From positions 1 to 64,000 of the forward strand of contig NZ_JAGGPJ010000010.1 of NCBI RefSeq assembly GCF_018613875.1: 64,000 nt of DNA, read 5' to 3'. Both the position numbers and the translations under genes were made by a program. Of the stretch, positions 1-8,196 are shown in pieces. The stretch comes from Arthrobacter sp. ISL-28 (GTDB lineage: Bacteria > Actinomycetota > Actinomycetes > Actinomycetales > Micrococcaceae). Every line of letters starts with the position of its first letter. The stretch's first letter is position 1. The notes below the pieces were generated by a model. That model did not search any database. It had not been told where the DNA came from and was given only the letters and a program-made list of their open reading frames with translations.

Positions 1-98
1 AACCCGGCCCGCAAACCCGGACCCTCCCTCAGAACCCGGACCGTAAACCCTGACCCTCCCGGAACCATCTGGCAGCATCACACCACAACACGCCAATG

Positions 99-281
99 GT
101 GAGGGAGGGTCGGCCCAAACCCGGGCGAAAAGTGAGGGAGCGTCGGGCCAAACCCGGCGAATGGTGAGGGAGCGTCGGGCCAAACCCGGGCCAAAAGTGA
201 GGGAGCGTCGGGCCAAACCCGGCGAATGGTGAGGGATGGTCGGGCCAAACCCGGGCGAAAGGTGAGGGAGCGTCACTCATT
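99..281. repeat. Tandem repeat with alternating 33/32-bp period
   Basis: Copies of a unit beginning gtgagggagcgtcgg start at 99, 132, 164, 197, 229 and 262, so the spacing alternates 33, 32, 33, 32, 33 bp. The 33-bp units end like gggcgaaaa and the 32-bp units like ggcgaatg, giving a higher-order 65-bp period; the sixth copy is cut after about 20 bp. Bases 20-60 carry shorter pieces of the opposite orientation (accctccc). No spacers exist between copies, so it is not CRISPR. Its role is unknown. Confidence 0.9.
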
Positions 282-290
282 AACACCCAC

Positions 291-382
291 CCGGGTTTCG
301 ACAGGCTCAACCAGCGAGAGTCCCACTGTCCGACAGCTTCAAAAAAGCGACGCCCATCGCTGATCGAGCCAGTCGAGATCCA
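291..382. repeat. REP-like palindromic intergenic repeat
   Basis: A half near 293-318 (tttcgacaggctcaacca) and an opposite half near 357-381 (gatcgagccagtcgagatcc) form an imperfect inverted repeat around a central loop. Related sequence occurs at 16861-16925 and 26715-26738, so this is a dispersed intergenic element of the genome rather than a local accident. Confidence 0.65.
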
Positions 383-423
383 CAGGATTAACCAACGGTT
401 TTCAGGTTGTAGAGTTGATCCCC

Positions 424-918
424 ATGGAAAACCTCTTCAGCCACGCACCCGGCCCCGGCGCCAACGAGCCTGATCCCGCCGTCGATCTGGATCCCGTTAT
501 CTGCACGTTGGTGGTTCCTGGTTCCGTTTCCCGGGCGTTCACAGGGTTCACGGACCATACCCACCTCTGGTGGCCCATGGAAACCAACAGCGTTTTCGGG
601 CCTGGGTCGTATGTGGAGTTTGAAGAGAACCTGATCCTTGAGACGGCGGACGATGGCAGAACCACCACGTGGGGAACCATCGATGACTGGCAGCCTCCGT
701 TGTCGTTCCACGCGTCCTGGTATCCGGGCACCACTGCCCTATGGTCCACGGAGCTCAGGGTCGCGTTCAGGGCCGTGAATGAAGGCACTGAGGTGCGGGT
801 AGTTCACGATGGCTGGGAGGGCGCAGAAGATCCCACAGTCACGCGCGCGAGCTACGAAAAGGGCTGGCCGGAAATCCTCGAACGGTTTGCAAGGTTCATG
901 GGCGGCGACGCAGCGTAA
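424..918 (+). CDS. SRPBCC (AHSA1-like) domain protein
   Basis: A protein of about 164 residues with the pattern of the START/SRPBCC fold in its Aha1-like branch: an early segment with VPGSVSRAFTGFTDH, then LWWPME, and a late WPEILERFARF helix that closes the fold. These proteins form a hydrophobic ligand cavity; the ligand cannot be read from sequence. An in-frame TTG lies at 415, but the ATG at 424 is taken as the start although no strong Shine-Dalgarno site precedes either. It stands alone between the left-edge repeats and the convergent lacI-type gene. A second SRPBCC protein lies at 19168. Confidence 0.8.
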   Translation: MENLFSHAPGPGANEPDPAVDLDPVICTLVVPGSVSRAFTGFTDHTHLWWPMETNSVFGPGSYVEFEENLILETADDGRTTTWGTIDDWQPPLSFHASWYPGTTALWSTELRVAFRAVNEGTEVRVVHDGWEGAEDPTVTRASYEKGWPEILERFARFMGGDAA

Positions 919-927
919 CCGCGCAGG

Positions 928-1947
928 CTATCCTCTTGGCGGCGGCACAGCCGTGCTCGACCTGATGATGAAGTTCGTCGGGTATTCGGTATCCACCACG
1001 GGACGGTCCGCACCGCCGTCGAGCCCCTCCAGCAGCAGGCGCACTGCCATTTCCCCCTGGCCCCGCGGATCCTGGTCAACGGTGGTGAGGCCGAAGAGTT
1101 CACCGAGCTCGTGGCCGTCCAGCCCGATGACGGACAGATCATCAGGGACCCGGAGCCCGAAGTCGCGGGCGGCGAGGATGACACCGATGGCCATCTCGTC
1201 GGAAGCGGCGAAGACGGCAGTAGGACGCTCCGCCGGGCTGCCAAGCAGCTGCCGGGCGGCCGCGTAACCGCCCTGGATAGTGAAGTCCGCCGGAACGATC
1301 CACTCCGGCCGGACTTCATGCCCTGCACCCCGCATCGCCTTTTCAAACCCTGCGAGCCGGGTTCCGGCAATCTTGAAGTCCTGTTCGTCCACCGCGTCGC
1401 CGGTCAGGTGCGCGATCTTGGTATGGCCCAGCCGGATGAGGTGGTTCACCGCCGCCTCAGCGAGGCCGTGATCGTCGATGCGGATGGTCGAGGCGCCCTG
1501 CAGCGGCCCGCCGATGCCCACGATGGGCCGGTGCACGGCCAGCATTTGCCGGATCTCCGACTCGGAGAGGGCCAGTGAAACCGCTATGACCGCATCCACT
1601 CGCTTCCGGAGCAGGAAGTCCTTGAGGATGCTCTGACGGCGCGCTGAGCCCTCGCTGACGTTGTACAGCGTCAGGTCGTAGCCGGCGTCGAGCAGCGATG
1701 CCGAGACCCCTTCCACGACAGAGGAGAAGTACCACCGATGAACGGAGGGGACAACAATCCCGATGTTGTAGTTCCGGCCTGAGGCGAGGCTCGAGGCTTG
1801 GTAGGACGGAACGAAGCCGAGGTCGGCGGCTGCCGCCTGGGCGCGCGCGCGGCTCGTCGGCGAGACGTTGCCCTTGCCGCTCAAGGCCCGCGAAACGGTG
1901 GCTATGGAGAGCCCGGCGCGTTCCGCGACGTCCTTGATGCCGGCCAT
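928..1947 (-). CDS. LacI family transcriptional regulator
   Basis: A 339-residue LacI/GalR regulator. The N-terminal helix-turn-helix with hinge helix is clear (IKDVAERAGLSIATVSRALS, then the LGFVPSYQASSLASGR hinge), followed by a periplasmic-binding-protein-like sugar domain starting near NIGIVVPSV. It begins 6 bp after the stop of the alpha-glucosidase gene and is therefore probably its operon partner and local repressor, with an alpha-glucoside or a trehalose- or maltose-type sugar as inducer (inference). Two LacI-type operators lie upstream of the operon at 3734 and 3812, consistent with autoregulation. Confidence 0.93.
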   Translation of the reverse strand: MAGIKDVAERAGLSIATVSRALSGKGNVSPTSRARAQAAAADLGFVPSYQASSLASGRNYNIGIVVPSVHRWYFSSVVEGVSASLLDAGYDLTLYNVSEGSARRQSILKDFLLRKRVDAVIAVSLALSESEIRQMLAVHRPIVGIGGPLQGASTIRIDDHGLAEAAVNHLIRLGHTKIAHLTGDAVDEQDFKIAGTRLAGFEKAMRGAGHEVRPEWIVPADFTIQGGYAAARQLLGSPAERPTAVFAASDEMAIGVILAARDFGLRVPDDLSVIGLDGHELGELFGLTTVDQDPRGQGEMAVRLLLEGLDGGADRPVVDTEYPTNFIIRSSTAVPPPRG

Positions 1948-1953
1948 GTGTTT

Positions 1954-3702
1954 TTAGTTCTCCGTGTCCTCTGCTGAAATCCTCAACCAAACGGTCTCCC
2001 CAGAGCCTAATCCATGCCAGCCGTCGGCGTATTCGGAGGCCTTGGAGGCGCTGCGCAGCAGCACCTCACCCGCGGGCAGCTCGAGGGTGTCCTGGCCGAC
2101 GTTCATGACCACCAGGACGTTGCCGTTGAGGAACCCCAGCGCCGAACTGGTGCACCACTCTTCAGCCCAGGACAGGGAGCCGCGCCCCAGCTTGAGTTCG
2201 CGGCGTGCCTTAAGCATGCGGCGGTACAGGTTCAAGTGCGACGACGGGTCCCCGGCCTGGGCGTCCCGGGCCAGCTCGGCGAAACTCGCCGGCTGCGGCA
2301 GCCAAGGGTCCTGGCCCGAGCCGAAACCGTGGTGCGGCTCCGACGCCCGCCAGGGCAGCGGGACGCGGCAGCCGTCACGGCCCAGCCGTGCGCCGCCAGT
2401 CCGGGCGAACGTGGGATCCTGCCGCTGATGGTCGGGGATTTCGATGCCGTCCGGAAGGCCGAGCTCTTCGCCCTGGTAGAGGTAGGCACCGCCGGGCAGG
2501 CCCAGCATGAAGAGGGTTGCAGCCGCGGCCCTGGTCCTGCCCAGGTCGTGGTCCGGCTGCGGGTCCGCTGGGCCGATTCCGTCGCCTTCGCGGGGGCTCG
2601 ACCAGTAGTAGCCGAAGCGGGTGGCGTGCCGCACGACGTCGTGGTTTGAAAGTACCCACGTGCTGGGTGCGCCGACAGAATCAAGCGAAGTCAGGGATTC
2701 TGTGATGACGTGGCGCAGCCGGTGGATGTCCAGCCCTGCGTGAAGGTAGGGGAAATTAAAGGCCTGGTGCATCTCGTCGGGCCGGACCCACTCCGCCAGC
2801 CGGGGCAGCGGCTCCACATTGGCCTCGGCGCACAAGATGCGGTCAGGGCCATACTCTTCGAGAATCCGGCGCCAGTTCCGGAAAATGTCGTGCAGGGCCG
2901 GCTGGCCGAACATGGGGGCTTCGTTCCCCGGAAAGCCATCGGTGCTGCTGCCGTCAGCGCGCCCGCCCCAAGCCGGAAGCCCGGGTGCCTTGACCAGCGC
3001 ATGGGCGACGTCGACACGGAAGCCTGAGACCCCGCGGTCCAGCCAGAAGCGCAGCACTCGCTCGAACTCGTCGTGGACGGCTTGGTTGTCCCAGTTGAAG
3101 TCAGGCTGAGAGGAGTCGAAGAGGTGCAGATACCACTGGCCCGGCGCACCGTTTGCCTCCGTGATGCGCGTCCAGGCCGGTCCGCCGAAGTGTGACTGCC
3201 AGTTGTTGGGCGGTTCCTCGCCGTCAGCTCCCGTGCCGTCGCGGAAGATGAACATATCCCGTTCCCGGCTTCCCGGCCATGCGGCAAGTGCAGCCTGGAA
3301 ATCCCGGTGCTGGTCCGAACAGTGGTTGGGAACGAGGTCCACGATCACCCGGATGCCCAGCCGGTTGGCTTCGGAAATCATTCCGTCGAAGTCGCCCAGC
3401 GTGCCGAACAGTGGGTCCACATCGCAGTAATCGCTGACGTCATAGCCGGCGTCGCGTTGCGGGGAGCGGTAGAACGGCGAGAGCCATACCGCGTCGATGT
3501 CCAGTTCGGCCAGTTGTTCAAGCTCGGCAGTGATGCCGGCAAGGTCGCCGATGCCGTCCCCGTTCAGGTCCCGGAAAGAGCGCGGGTACACCTGGTAGAT
3601 GACGGCCGAGCGCCACCAGCCATGGGCGTTGTCCGGGGCATGAACCGGGGTGAAGGTTCCCGACCGGGGCGACGCTGCGTGCAGGAGTGAGTCAACAGAC
3701 AT
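1954..3702 (-). CDS. GH13 alpha-glucosidase / oligo-glucosidase
   Basis: A 582-residue cytoplasmic glycoside hydrolase family 13 enzyme that cleaves terminal alpha-glucosidic bonds. The (beta/alpha)8 barrel motifs are all present: QVYPRSFRDLNGDGIGD near 37-53, DLVPNH at 122-127, GFRVDVAH with nucleophile D231, CAEANVE with acid/base E293, and LSNHDVV with D355. The family resembles oligo-1,6-glucosidase, trehalose-6-phosphate hydrolase and alpha-glucosidase; the substrate cannot be settled by eye. There is no signal peptide, but an N-terminal stretch of about 28 residues precedes the barrel. First gene of a two-gene operon with the LacI regulator. Confidence 0.92.
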   Translation of the reverse strand: MSVDSLLHAASPRSGTFTPVHAPDNAHGWWRSAVIYQVYPRSFRDLNGDGIGDLAGITAELEQLAELDIDAVWLSPFYRSPQRDAGYDVSDYCDVDPLFGTLGDFDGMISEANRLGIRVIVDLVPNHCSDQHRDFQAALAAWPGSRERDMFIFRDGTGADGEEPPNNWQSHFGGPAWTRITEANGAPGQWYLHLFDSSQPDFNWDNQAVHDEFERVLRFWLDRGVSGFRVDVAHALVKAPGLPAWGGRADGSSTDGFPGNEAPMFGQPALHDIFRNWRRILEEYGPDRILCAEANVEPLPRLAEWVRPDEMHQAFNFPYLHAGLDIHRLRHVITESLTSLDSVGAPSTWVLSNHDVVRHATRFGYYWSSPREGDGIGPADPQPDHDLGRTRAAAATLFMLGLPGGAYLYQGEELGLPDGIEIPDHQRQDPTFARTGGARLGRDGCRVPLPWRASEPHHGFGSGQDPWLPQPASFAELARDAQAGDPSSHLNLYRRMLKARRELKLGRGSLSWAEEWCTSSALGFLNGNVLVVMNVGQDTLELPAGEVLLRSASKASEYADGWHGLGSGETVWLRISAEDTEN

Positions 3703-3733
3703 TGGGCCAGCTTAGAGGCGCGGACTGCCGAAA

Positions 3734-3747
3734 TGAAAGCGTTTCCA
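3734..3747. promoter_or_regulatory. LacI-type operator 1
   Basis: TGAAAGCGTTTCCA fits the LacI/GalR half-site rule (TGnnA..CG..TnnCA) with the central CG. It lies 32 bp upstream of the alpha-glucosidase start and is likely bound by the regulator of the same operon. Confidence 0.75.
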
Positions 3748-3811
3748 GTCCCTGTTGCCTTGACAATTTCCGTAATGCGCATGCTGCTGTCCGTCAGAAC
3801 CTTAACTGGAC

Positions 3812-3825
3812 TGGAAGCGTTTGCA
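3812..3825. promoter_or_regulatory. LacI-type operator 2
   Basis: TGGAAGCGTTTGCA is a close match to the LacI/GalR consensus. Its centre is 78 bp from that of operator 1, a distance that would allow looping, and it sits 82 bp before the divergent glcD-like start, so it could influence both directions. Confidence 0.75.
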
Positions 3826-3906
3826 CTGCAGAAGGGTCCGATGCAGCTCACGGGAAGGGGCCCGCATCTAGACTGGGAGGCACGCGTGACCGAAACGGGA
3901 GACCCA

Positions 3907-5277
3907 ATGAGCAGCATCGTCGATGAACTCACTTCAATCCTCGGACCAGGAAAAGTTGTCCAGGACCCTGCCGTGCTGGCTGCCTACGCCGTGGACCAGG
4001 CGCCGGTGCTTGACTACCAGCAGCCGCTCGCGGTGGTCTTCGCAGAGTCGGTGCCTGACGTCCAAGCGGCGGTCAAAAGCTGTGCTGCGCGCCAGGTTCC
4101 GCTGGTGGCGCGCGGGGCCGGAACGGGTGTCTCCGGCGGGGCGCACGCCATTGAAGGCTCGGTCGTCCTGAGCCTGGAACGGATGAACCGGATACTGAAC
4201 CTGAATCCGGACGACGAGACCGCCGTCGTGGAACCGGGGGTGATCAATGCAGACCTCAACGATGCTGCCGCCAGGCACGGCCTGATGTTCGCACCGGACC
4301 CGGCGAGTTTCAGGATCTCCACGATCGGGGGCAATGTGGCCACGAACGCCGGCGGGCTGCGGTGCGCCAAGTACGGCGTGACACGCGACTCGGTACTGGC
4401 GCTGGACGTCGTGCTCGCCGACGGTTCCCTCATACACACCGGCCACCAGACCTTCAAGGGCGTGGCGGGCTACGACCTGACGGGCTTGTTCGTCGGATCC
4501 GAAGGGACCCTGGGCATCGTGGTTGGTGTAACCGTGCGGCTCAAGTACCTGCCGCGCGAGGTGCATACCATCGCCGCGTTCTACCCCGATTTCCGGCAGG
4601 CCGCCGCCGGCGTCCTCGCAGTGGGCAAGGCCCGCGTACAGCCAGCCATCATGGAACTGCTCGACGGCGGGTCGCTCGCCCAGCTGGACGAGATCCACGG
4701 CTCGGATCTGGCCGCACGGGGCGCATCCCTCCTGCTCATCCAGACCGACGGGTTCGGGGCTGCGGCGGAGGCCGCCGTCGTGCGTGACGTTCTTGCCGCG
4801 GGCGGCGCCGTGGTGACCAGCGAAGCAAACGAGGAAGCCGAACAGCTGGTGGAACTGCGGCGCAACAGCCGCGGCGTCGAAGTGGACGACCAGTACCGGG
4901 TGGGGGAGGACGTGGCGGTGCCCCGCTCCCGGCTGGTGGATTACGTGGCAGCCCTCGAATCACTGGCCGAGGTCCACGCCGTGAAGCTCAAGGTGGTGGC
5001 CCACGCCGGCGATGGAAACCTGCATCCCACGTTTTGGGTGGACCGCGTGAATGACCTTGTGGACGCCGACGCCATGCTGCGGCTGAACAAGGCCCTGGAC
5101 GCATCAATTGCCGTCGCCCTGGACATGGGCGGCACCATCACGGGGGAGCACGGCATCGGGCAGTACAAGCTGCGCTGGCTGAGTCTCGAGCAGCCCGAAT
5201 CCATTCGTGTCCTGCAGCGTCGCGTCAAGGAACTCTTCGACCCGGCAGGGATTCTGAATCCGGGGAAGGCTATTTAA
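3907..5277 (+). CDS. FAD-linked oxidase, GlcD / D-lactate dehydrogenase type
   Basis: A 456-residue flavoprotein of the GlcD family that oxidises 2-hydroxyacids such as glycolate or D-lactate. The FAD-binding PCMH domain shows VARGAGTGVSGGAHA, ISTIGGNVATNAGG and GSEGTLGIV; the C-terminal FAD-oxidase domain shows VVAHAGDGNLHP and GGTITGEHGIG. The frame stays open upstream to 3733, but the ATG at 3907 is preceded by GGGAGA and matches where family members begin, so the 58 extra residues are left out. GlcE- and GlcF-like partners are absent. It ends 16 bp from the convergent DUF4032 gene. Confidence 0.9.
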   Translation: MSSIVDELTSILGPGKVVQDPAVLAAYAVDQAPVLDYQQPLAVVFAESVPDVQAAVKSCAARQVPLVARGAGTGVSGGAHAIEGSVVLSLERMNRILNLNPDDETAVVEPGVINADLNDAAARHGLMFAPDPASFRISTIGGNVATNAGGLRCAKYGVTRDSVLALDVVLADGSLIHTGHQTFKGVAGYDLTGLFVGSEGTLGIVVGVTVRLKYLPREVHTIAAFYPDFRQAAAGVLAVGKARVQPAIMELLDGGSLAQLDEIHGSDLAARGASLLLIQTDGFGAAAEAAVVRDVLAAGGAVVTSEANEEAEQLVELRRNSRGVEVDDQYRVGEDVAVPRSRLVDYVAALESLAEVHAVKLKVVAHAGDGNLHPTFWVDRVNDLVDADAMLRLNKALDASIAVALDMGGTITGEHGIGQYKLRWLSLEQPESIRVLQRRVKELFDPAGILNPGKAI

Positions 5278-5293
5278 CCCAGCCGTGCCACCA

Positions 5294-6712
5294 TCAGTCG
5301 TCTGAGTCCGGGTACTCGTCGATGGATTCGTCGGCTCCGTACCGGGACTCCTCGGTTTCCACATCCAGGATCTTCAGCATTGCGGTGTCCGGGTTGAGCA
5401 TGATGGCAGCCTCGTCGCGGCGGTGGCGCAGGATGGAGTCGATATAGGACTGCACAGCTTCTGCCAGCGGAATATGGCGCTCCTGCTTTTCGGACATGTA
5501 CCAGCGGTGCTCCAGCACCTCGTGCACGGCCTCTGCCGGCTCCAGCTTTCCGGAGAGGTCGCGGGGGATCGAGCGCACGATCGGCTCAAAGATCTGGCTG
5601 ACCCAGAGGTGGGCGCTGTACTCCTCATCCATCTCGGGATTGTTGTCGGCGCGGAACGAGTCCATGTCGTTGAGCAGGCGCCGGGCCTGGTTCTCCTGGG
5701 CGTCCAGCCCGGTGAGGCGGAGCAAGCGCCGCTGGTGATGCCCGGCGTCCACGACCTTCGGCTGCAGCTGGATCGTGGAACCGTTCTGGGTGGTCTTGAT
5801 GGCATATTCCTCGACGTCGAAGCCCAGCTCGTTGAGGCGGCGGATGCGGGCGCCCACACGCCAGCGTTCGCCCAGCTCGAACGATTCCTTCTCGGTCAGT
5901 TCAGCCCAGAGCCGGCGGTAGCTGTCCATGATGAGCTCGCTCGTGGCCACCGGGTCCACCTTCTCCTCAATCAGGCCGCCGTCGAGGAGGTCCATGAGCT
6001 CGCCCGCGATGTTCACGCGCGCAATCTCGAGGTCGTACTCTCGCTGGCCCGTGGAGAGGTCCGGATAGAGTTCGCCGGTCTCCGCATCCACCAGGTAGGC
6101 GGCAAAGGCGCCGGCGTCGCGGCGGAACAGCGTGTTGGAGAGCGAAACGTCGCCCCAGTAGAAGCCGATGAGGTGGAGCCTCACCATCAGCAGCGCCTGC
6201 GCGTCGATGAGCCTGGTCAGGGTGTCCTTGCGCAGCATCTGCGAGAAGAGCGCGCGGTAGGGCATGGAGAACTTCAGGTGGCGGGTGACCAGCACCGGGT
6301 TCAGGGGCCTGCCGTCGGGGGTGGTGCGCCCGGTGATGACGGCAACGGGCTCCACGCACGGAACGTCCAGCCGGGCCAGCTTCCGGAGCATGTGGTACTC
6401 GTGCCGGGCCACGTGCTCGGACGTTTCCTTAATGGCGATGACGGAGCCGCCCAGGTGCGCGAACCGGACGATGTGCCTCGAGATACCGCGGGGGAGCGCA
6501 GCCAGGTTCTCGGCCGGCCAGTCCTCGAGCGCAATGTGCCAGGGCAGGTCCAGCAGTTCGGGATCAGCCGCAGCCGCCGTGATGTTCAGGGAACTGGAGA
6601 CCGAGGACGCTTTGTCGTCGTTGGCGCTGGCGGCCTCGAACCTCGGCAGCTTGCCGATCTGCCCGTAGTCGGTGGGTTCGTCGTGCCACTGGGCGCTGTA
6701 TTCCTCGGTCAT
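5294..6712 (-). CDS. DUF4032 protein with LPS-kinase-like domain
   Basis: A 472-residue actinobacterial protein. The N-terminal half resembles small-molecule and lipopolysaccharide kinases: VIAIKETSE carries the probable ATP lysine, LHLIGFYWGDVSLSNTLF the catalytic-loop D and N, and YLVDAETGE a metal-binding D. The C-terminal half, from about residue 260, is the DUF4032 region with MDSFRADNNPEMDEEYSAHL and HRWYMSEKQ. Kinase activity and substrate are unknown. It carries a charged acidic C-terminal tail. It appears monocistronic. Confidence 0.8.
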   Translation of the reverse strand: MTEEYSAQWHDEPTDYGQIGKLPRFEAASANDDKASSVSSSLNITAAAADPELLDLPWHIALEDWPAENLAALPRGISRHIVRFAHLGGSVIAIKETSEHVARHEYHMLRKLARLDVPCVEPVAVITGRTTPDGRPLNPVLVTRHLKFSMPYRALFSQMLRKDTLTRLIDAQALLMVRLHLIGFYWGDVSLSNTLFRRDAGAFAAYLVDAETGELYPDLSTGQREYDLEIARVNIAGELMDLLDGGLIEEKVDPVATSELIMDSYRRLWAELTEKESFELGERWRVGARIRRLNELGFDVEEYAIKTTQNGSTIQLQPKVVDAGHHQRRLLRLTGLDAQENQARRLLNDMDSFRADNNPEMDEEYSAHLWVSQIFEPIVRSIPRDLSGKLEPAEAVHEVLEHRWYMSEKQERHIPLAEAVQSYIDSILRHRRDEAAIMLNPDTAMLKILDVETEESRYGADESIDEYPDSDD

Positions 6713-6779
6713 GGGTCAATTCTTCCGTACATAGGGCGGCATGCCTAAAACAATGTCAGGTCGCCGGTGCTTAAACGCC

Positions 6780-6815
6780 CGACGGCGGCCCTTCCGGTTG
6801 GGAGGGCCGCCGTCG
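6780..6815 (-). terminator. Strong GC hairpin after the ABC ATPase gene
   Basis: Arms 6780-6792 and 6803-6815 (CGACGGCGGCCCT and its complement) pair perfectly over 13 bp with a 10-base loop. It lies 3' of the ATPase gene on the minus strand and upstream of the DUF4032 gene. The T tract is weak on the minus side. Confidence 0.75.
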
Positions 6816-6875
6816 TTCATTTTGTGCTGTGGAGCGAGCCTAGGGAGCCGGTGGGTGGGCCCACGCCGGTGGGGA

Positions 6876-7958
6876 CTAGTCGCCCAGGCGCTCGCCGGTC
6901 TTGGTGTCGAACAGGTGCACGTGGCCGGACTGCGGACGGACCCAGATGGACTCGCCCTTCATCGGAGGCCTGCGGCCGTCGACGCGTGCCACGATGTCGT
7001 GGCTCTTGCCGTCCAGCATGGTGTGGCCGTAGACGTAGGCGTCGGCGCCGAGCTCTTCGACGACGTCGACCTCAACCTGCAGGCCGTCGCCCTGCGGCGC
7101 GGTCTCGAGGTCCTCGGGGCGGGTGCCCAGCGTCACGGTGCTGCCGTGAGCCTCTTCGAGGACGTTGCGCGGTACGGGGTAAACGGTGCCACCGAACTGC
7201 ACGCCGCCGTCGACGACCGGGAGTTCGAGCAGGTTCATGGCGGGGGAGCCGATGAAGCCGGCAACGAAGACGTTCTTCGGGCGGTCGTACAGGTTGCGGG
7301 GGGTGTCCACCTGCATCAGCAGTCCGTCCTTGAGCACTGCGACGCGGTCACCCATGGTCATTGCTTCGACCTGGTCGTGGGTCACGTAGACAGTGGTGAC
7401 GCCCAGGCGGCGGGTAAGGGACGCAATCTGGGTGCGGGTCTGGACACGGAGCTTGGCGTCCAGGTTGGACAGCGGCTCATCCATGAGGAAGACCTGCGGG
7501 TTACGGACGATTGCACGGCCCATGGCAACACGCTGGCGCTGACCACCGGAAAGTGCCTTCGGCTTGCGGTCCAGGTACGGCTCAAGGTCAAGGAGCTTGG
7601 CAGCTTCACGGACGCGCTCGGCACGCTCTTCCTTGCTGACGCCTGCGATCTTCAGGGCGAAGCCCATGTTGTCCGCCACGGTCATGTGAGGGTACAGGGC
7701 GTAGTTCTGGAAAACCATGGCGATGTCGCGGTCCTTGGGCGGAACGTCGGTGACATCGCGGTCGCCAATGAGGATACGGCCGGCGTTCACATCTTCCAGG
7801 CCTGCGAGCATGCGCAGGGAAGTGGACTTACCGCAACCGGAGGGTCCAACGAGGACCAGAAATTCGCCGTCGGCGATTTCGATGTTGAGCTTGTCAACAG
7901 CGGGCTTCTCTGTGCCCGGGTACAGACGCGTAGCGTTATCAAAAGTAACTGTTGCCAC
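6876..7958 (-). CDS. ugpC: Sugar ABC transporter ATP-binding protein, UgpC/MsmK type
   Basis: A 360-residue nucleotide-binding subunit of CUT1 carbohydrate importers. It shows Walker A GPSGCGKST, Q-loop FQNYALYPHM, signature ALSGGQRQR, Walker B VFLMDEPLSNLDA and switch HVTHD-like YVTHDQ, then a C-terminal regulatory OB domain (TRPEDLE, GHVHLFD). No permease or binding protein lies nearby, which suits the known role of this subgroup as one ATPase shared by several sugar importers. The start is the GTG at 7958, with GAAGGGA upstream, giving the usual ATVTFDNATRLYPG beginning. The 238-bp gap before it holds the promoter; a palindrome CGTGTCACACG lies near 8149. Confidence 0.93.
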   Translation of the reverse strand: MATVTFDNATRLYPGTEKPAVDKLNIEIADGEFLVLVGPSGCGKSTSLRMLAGLEDVNAGRILIGDRDVTDVPPKDRDIAMVFQNYALYPHMTVADNMGFALKIAGVSKEERAERVREAAKLLDLEPYLDRKPKALSGGQRQRVAMGRAIVRNPQVFLMDEPLSNLDAKLRVQTRTQIASLTRRLGVTTVYVTHDQVEAMTMGDRVAVLKDGLLMQVDTPRNLYDRPKNVFVAGFIGSPAMNLLELPVVDGGVQFGGTVYPVPRNVLEEAHGSTVTLGTRPEDLETAPQGDGLQVEVDVVEELGADAYVYGHTMLDGKSHDIVARVDGRRPPMKGESIWVRPQSGHVHLFDTKTGERLGD

Positions 7959-8196
7959 AGTTATCAATCCCTTCACCGGCAGGTACGTGCCGGACGATCC
8001 GTTGTGAATGGTTCATGTAATTCAGTTATGTACTGCATGATGTACTCCCCGGCCGAAGCCGAGGAGCATCGCGTGACGCCGCACGGTTCCTGTGCGCCAC
8101 ATCACACCCAGAGTATGTCAGATTTATCTTTAATAGTTGCAAATGTTACGCGTGTCACACGTGAGATGCGGCACGCGGCCGTGGCCCCGGAGGTGG

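Noticed and set aside
99..281. Possible CRISPR array
   Set aside because: Units are contiguous without unique spacers, and no cas gene is present.
29..310. Open frame of 93 codons on the minus strand over the left-edge repeats
   Set aside because: Its repeated residues (GFGPTLPH, ARRSLTF) simply mirror the 33/32-bp repeat; no start signal or family likeness.
3733..3906. 58-residue N-terminal extension of the GlcD-like protein
   Set aside because: It crosses both LacI-type operators and lacks a ribosome-binding site, whereas the ATG at 3907 has one.
5423..6748. Open frame of 441 codons on the plus strand
   Set aside because: It is antisense to the DUF4032 gene, which has recognisable motifs; the frame is open because of high GC at third positions.
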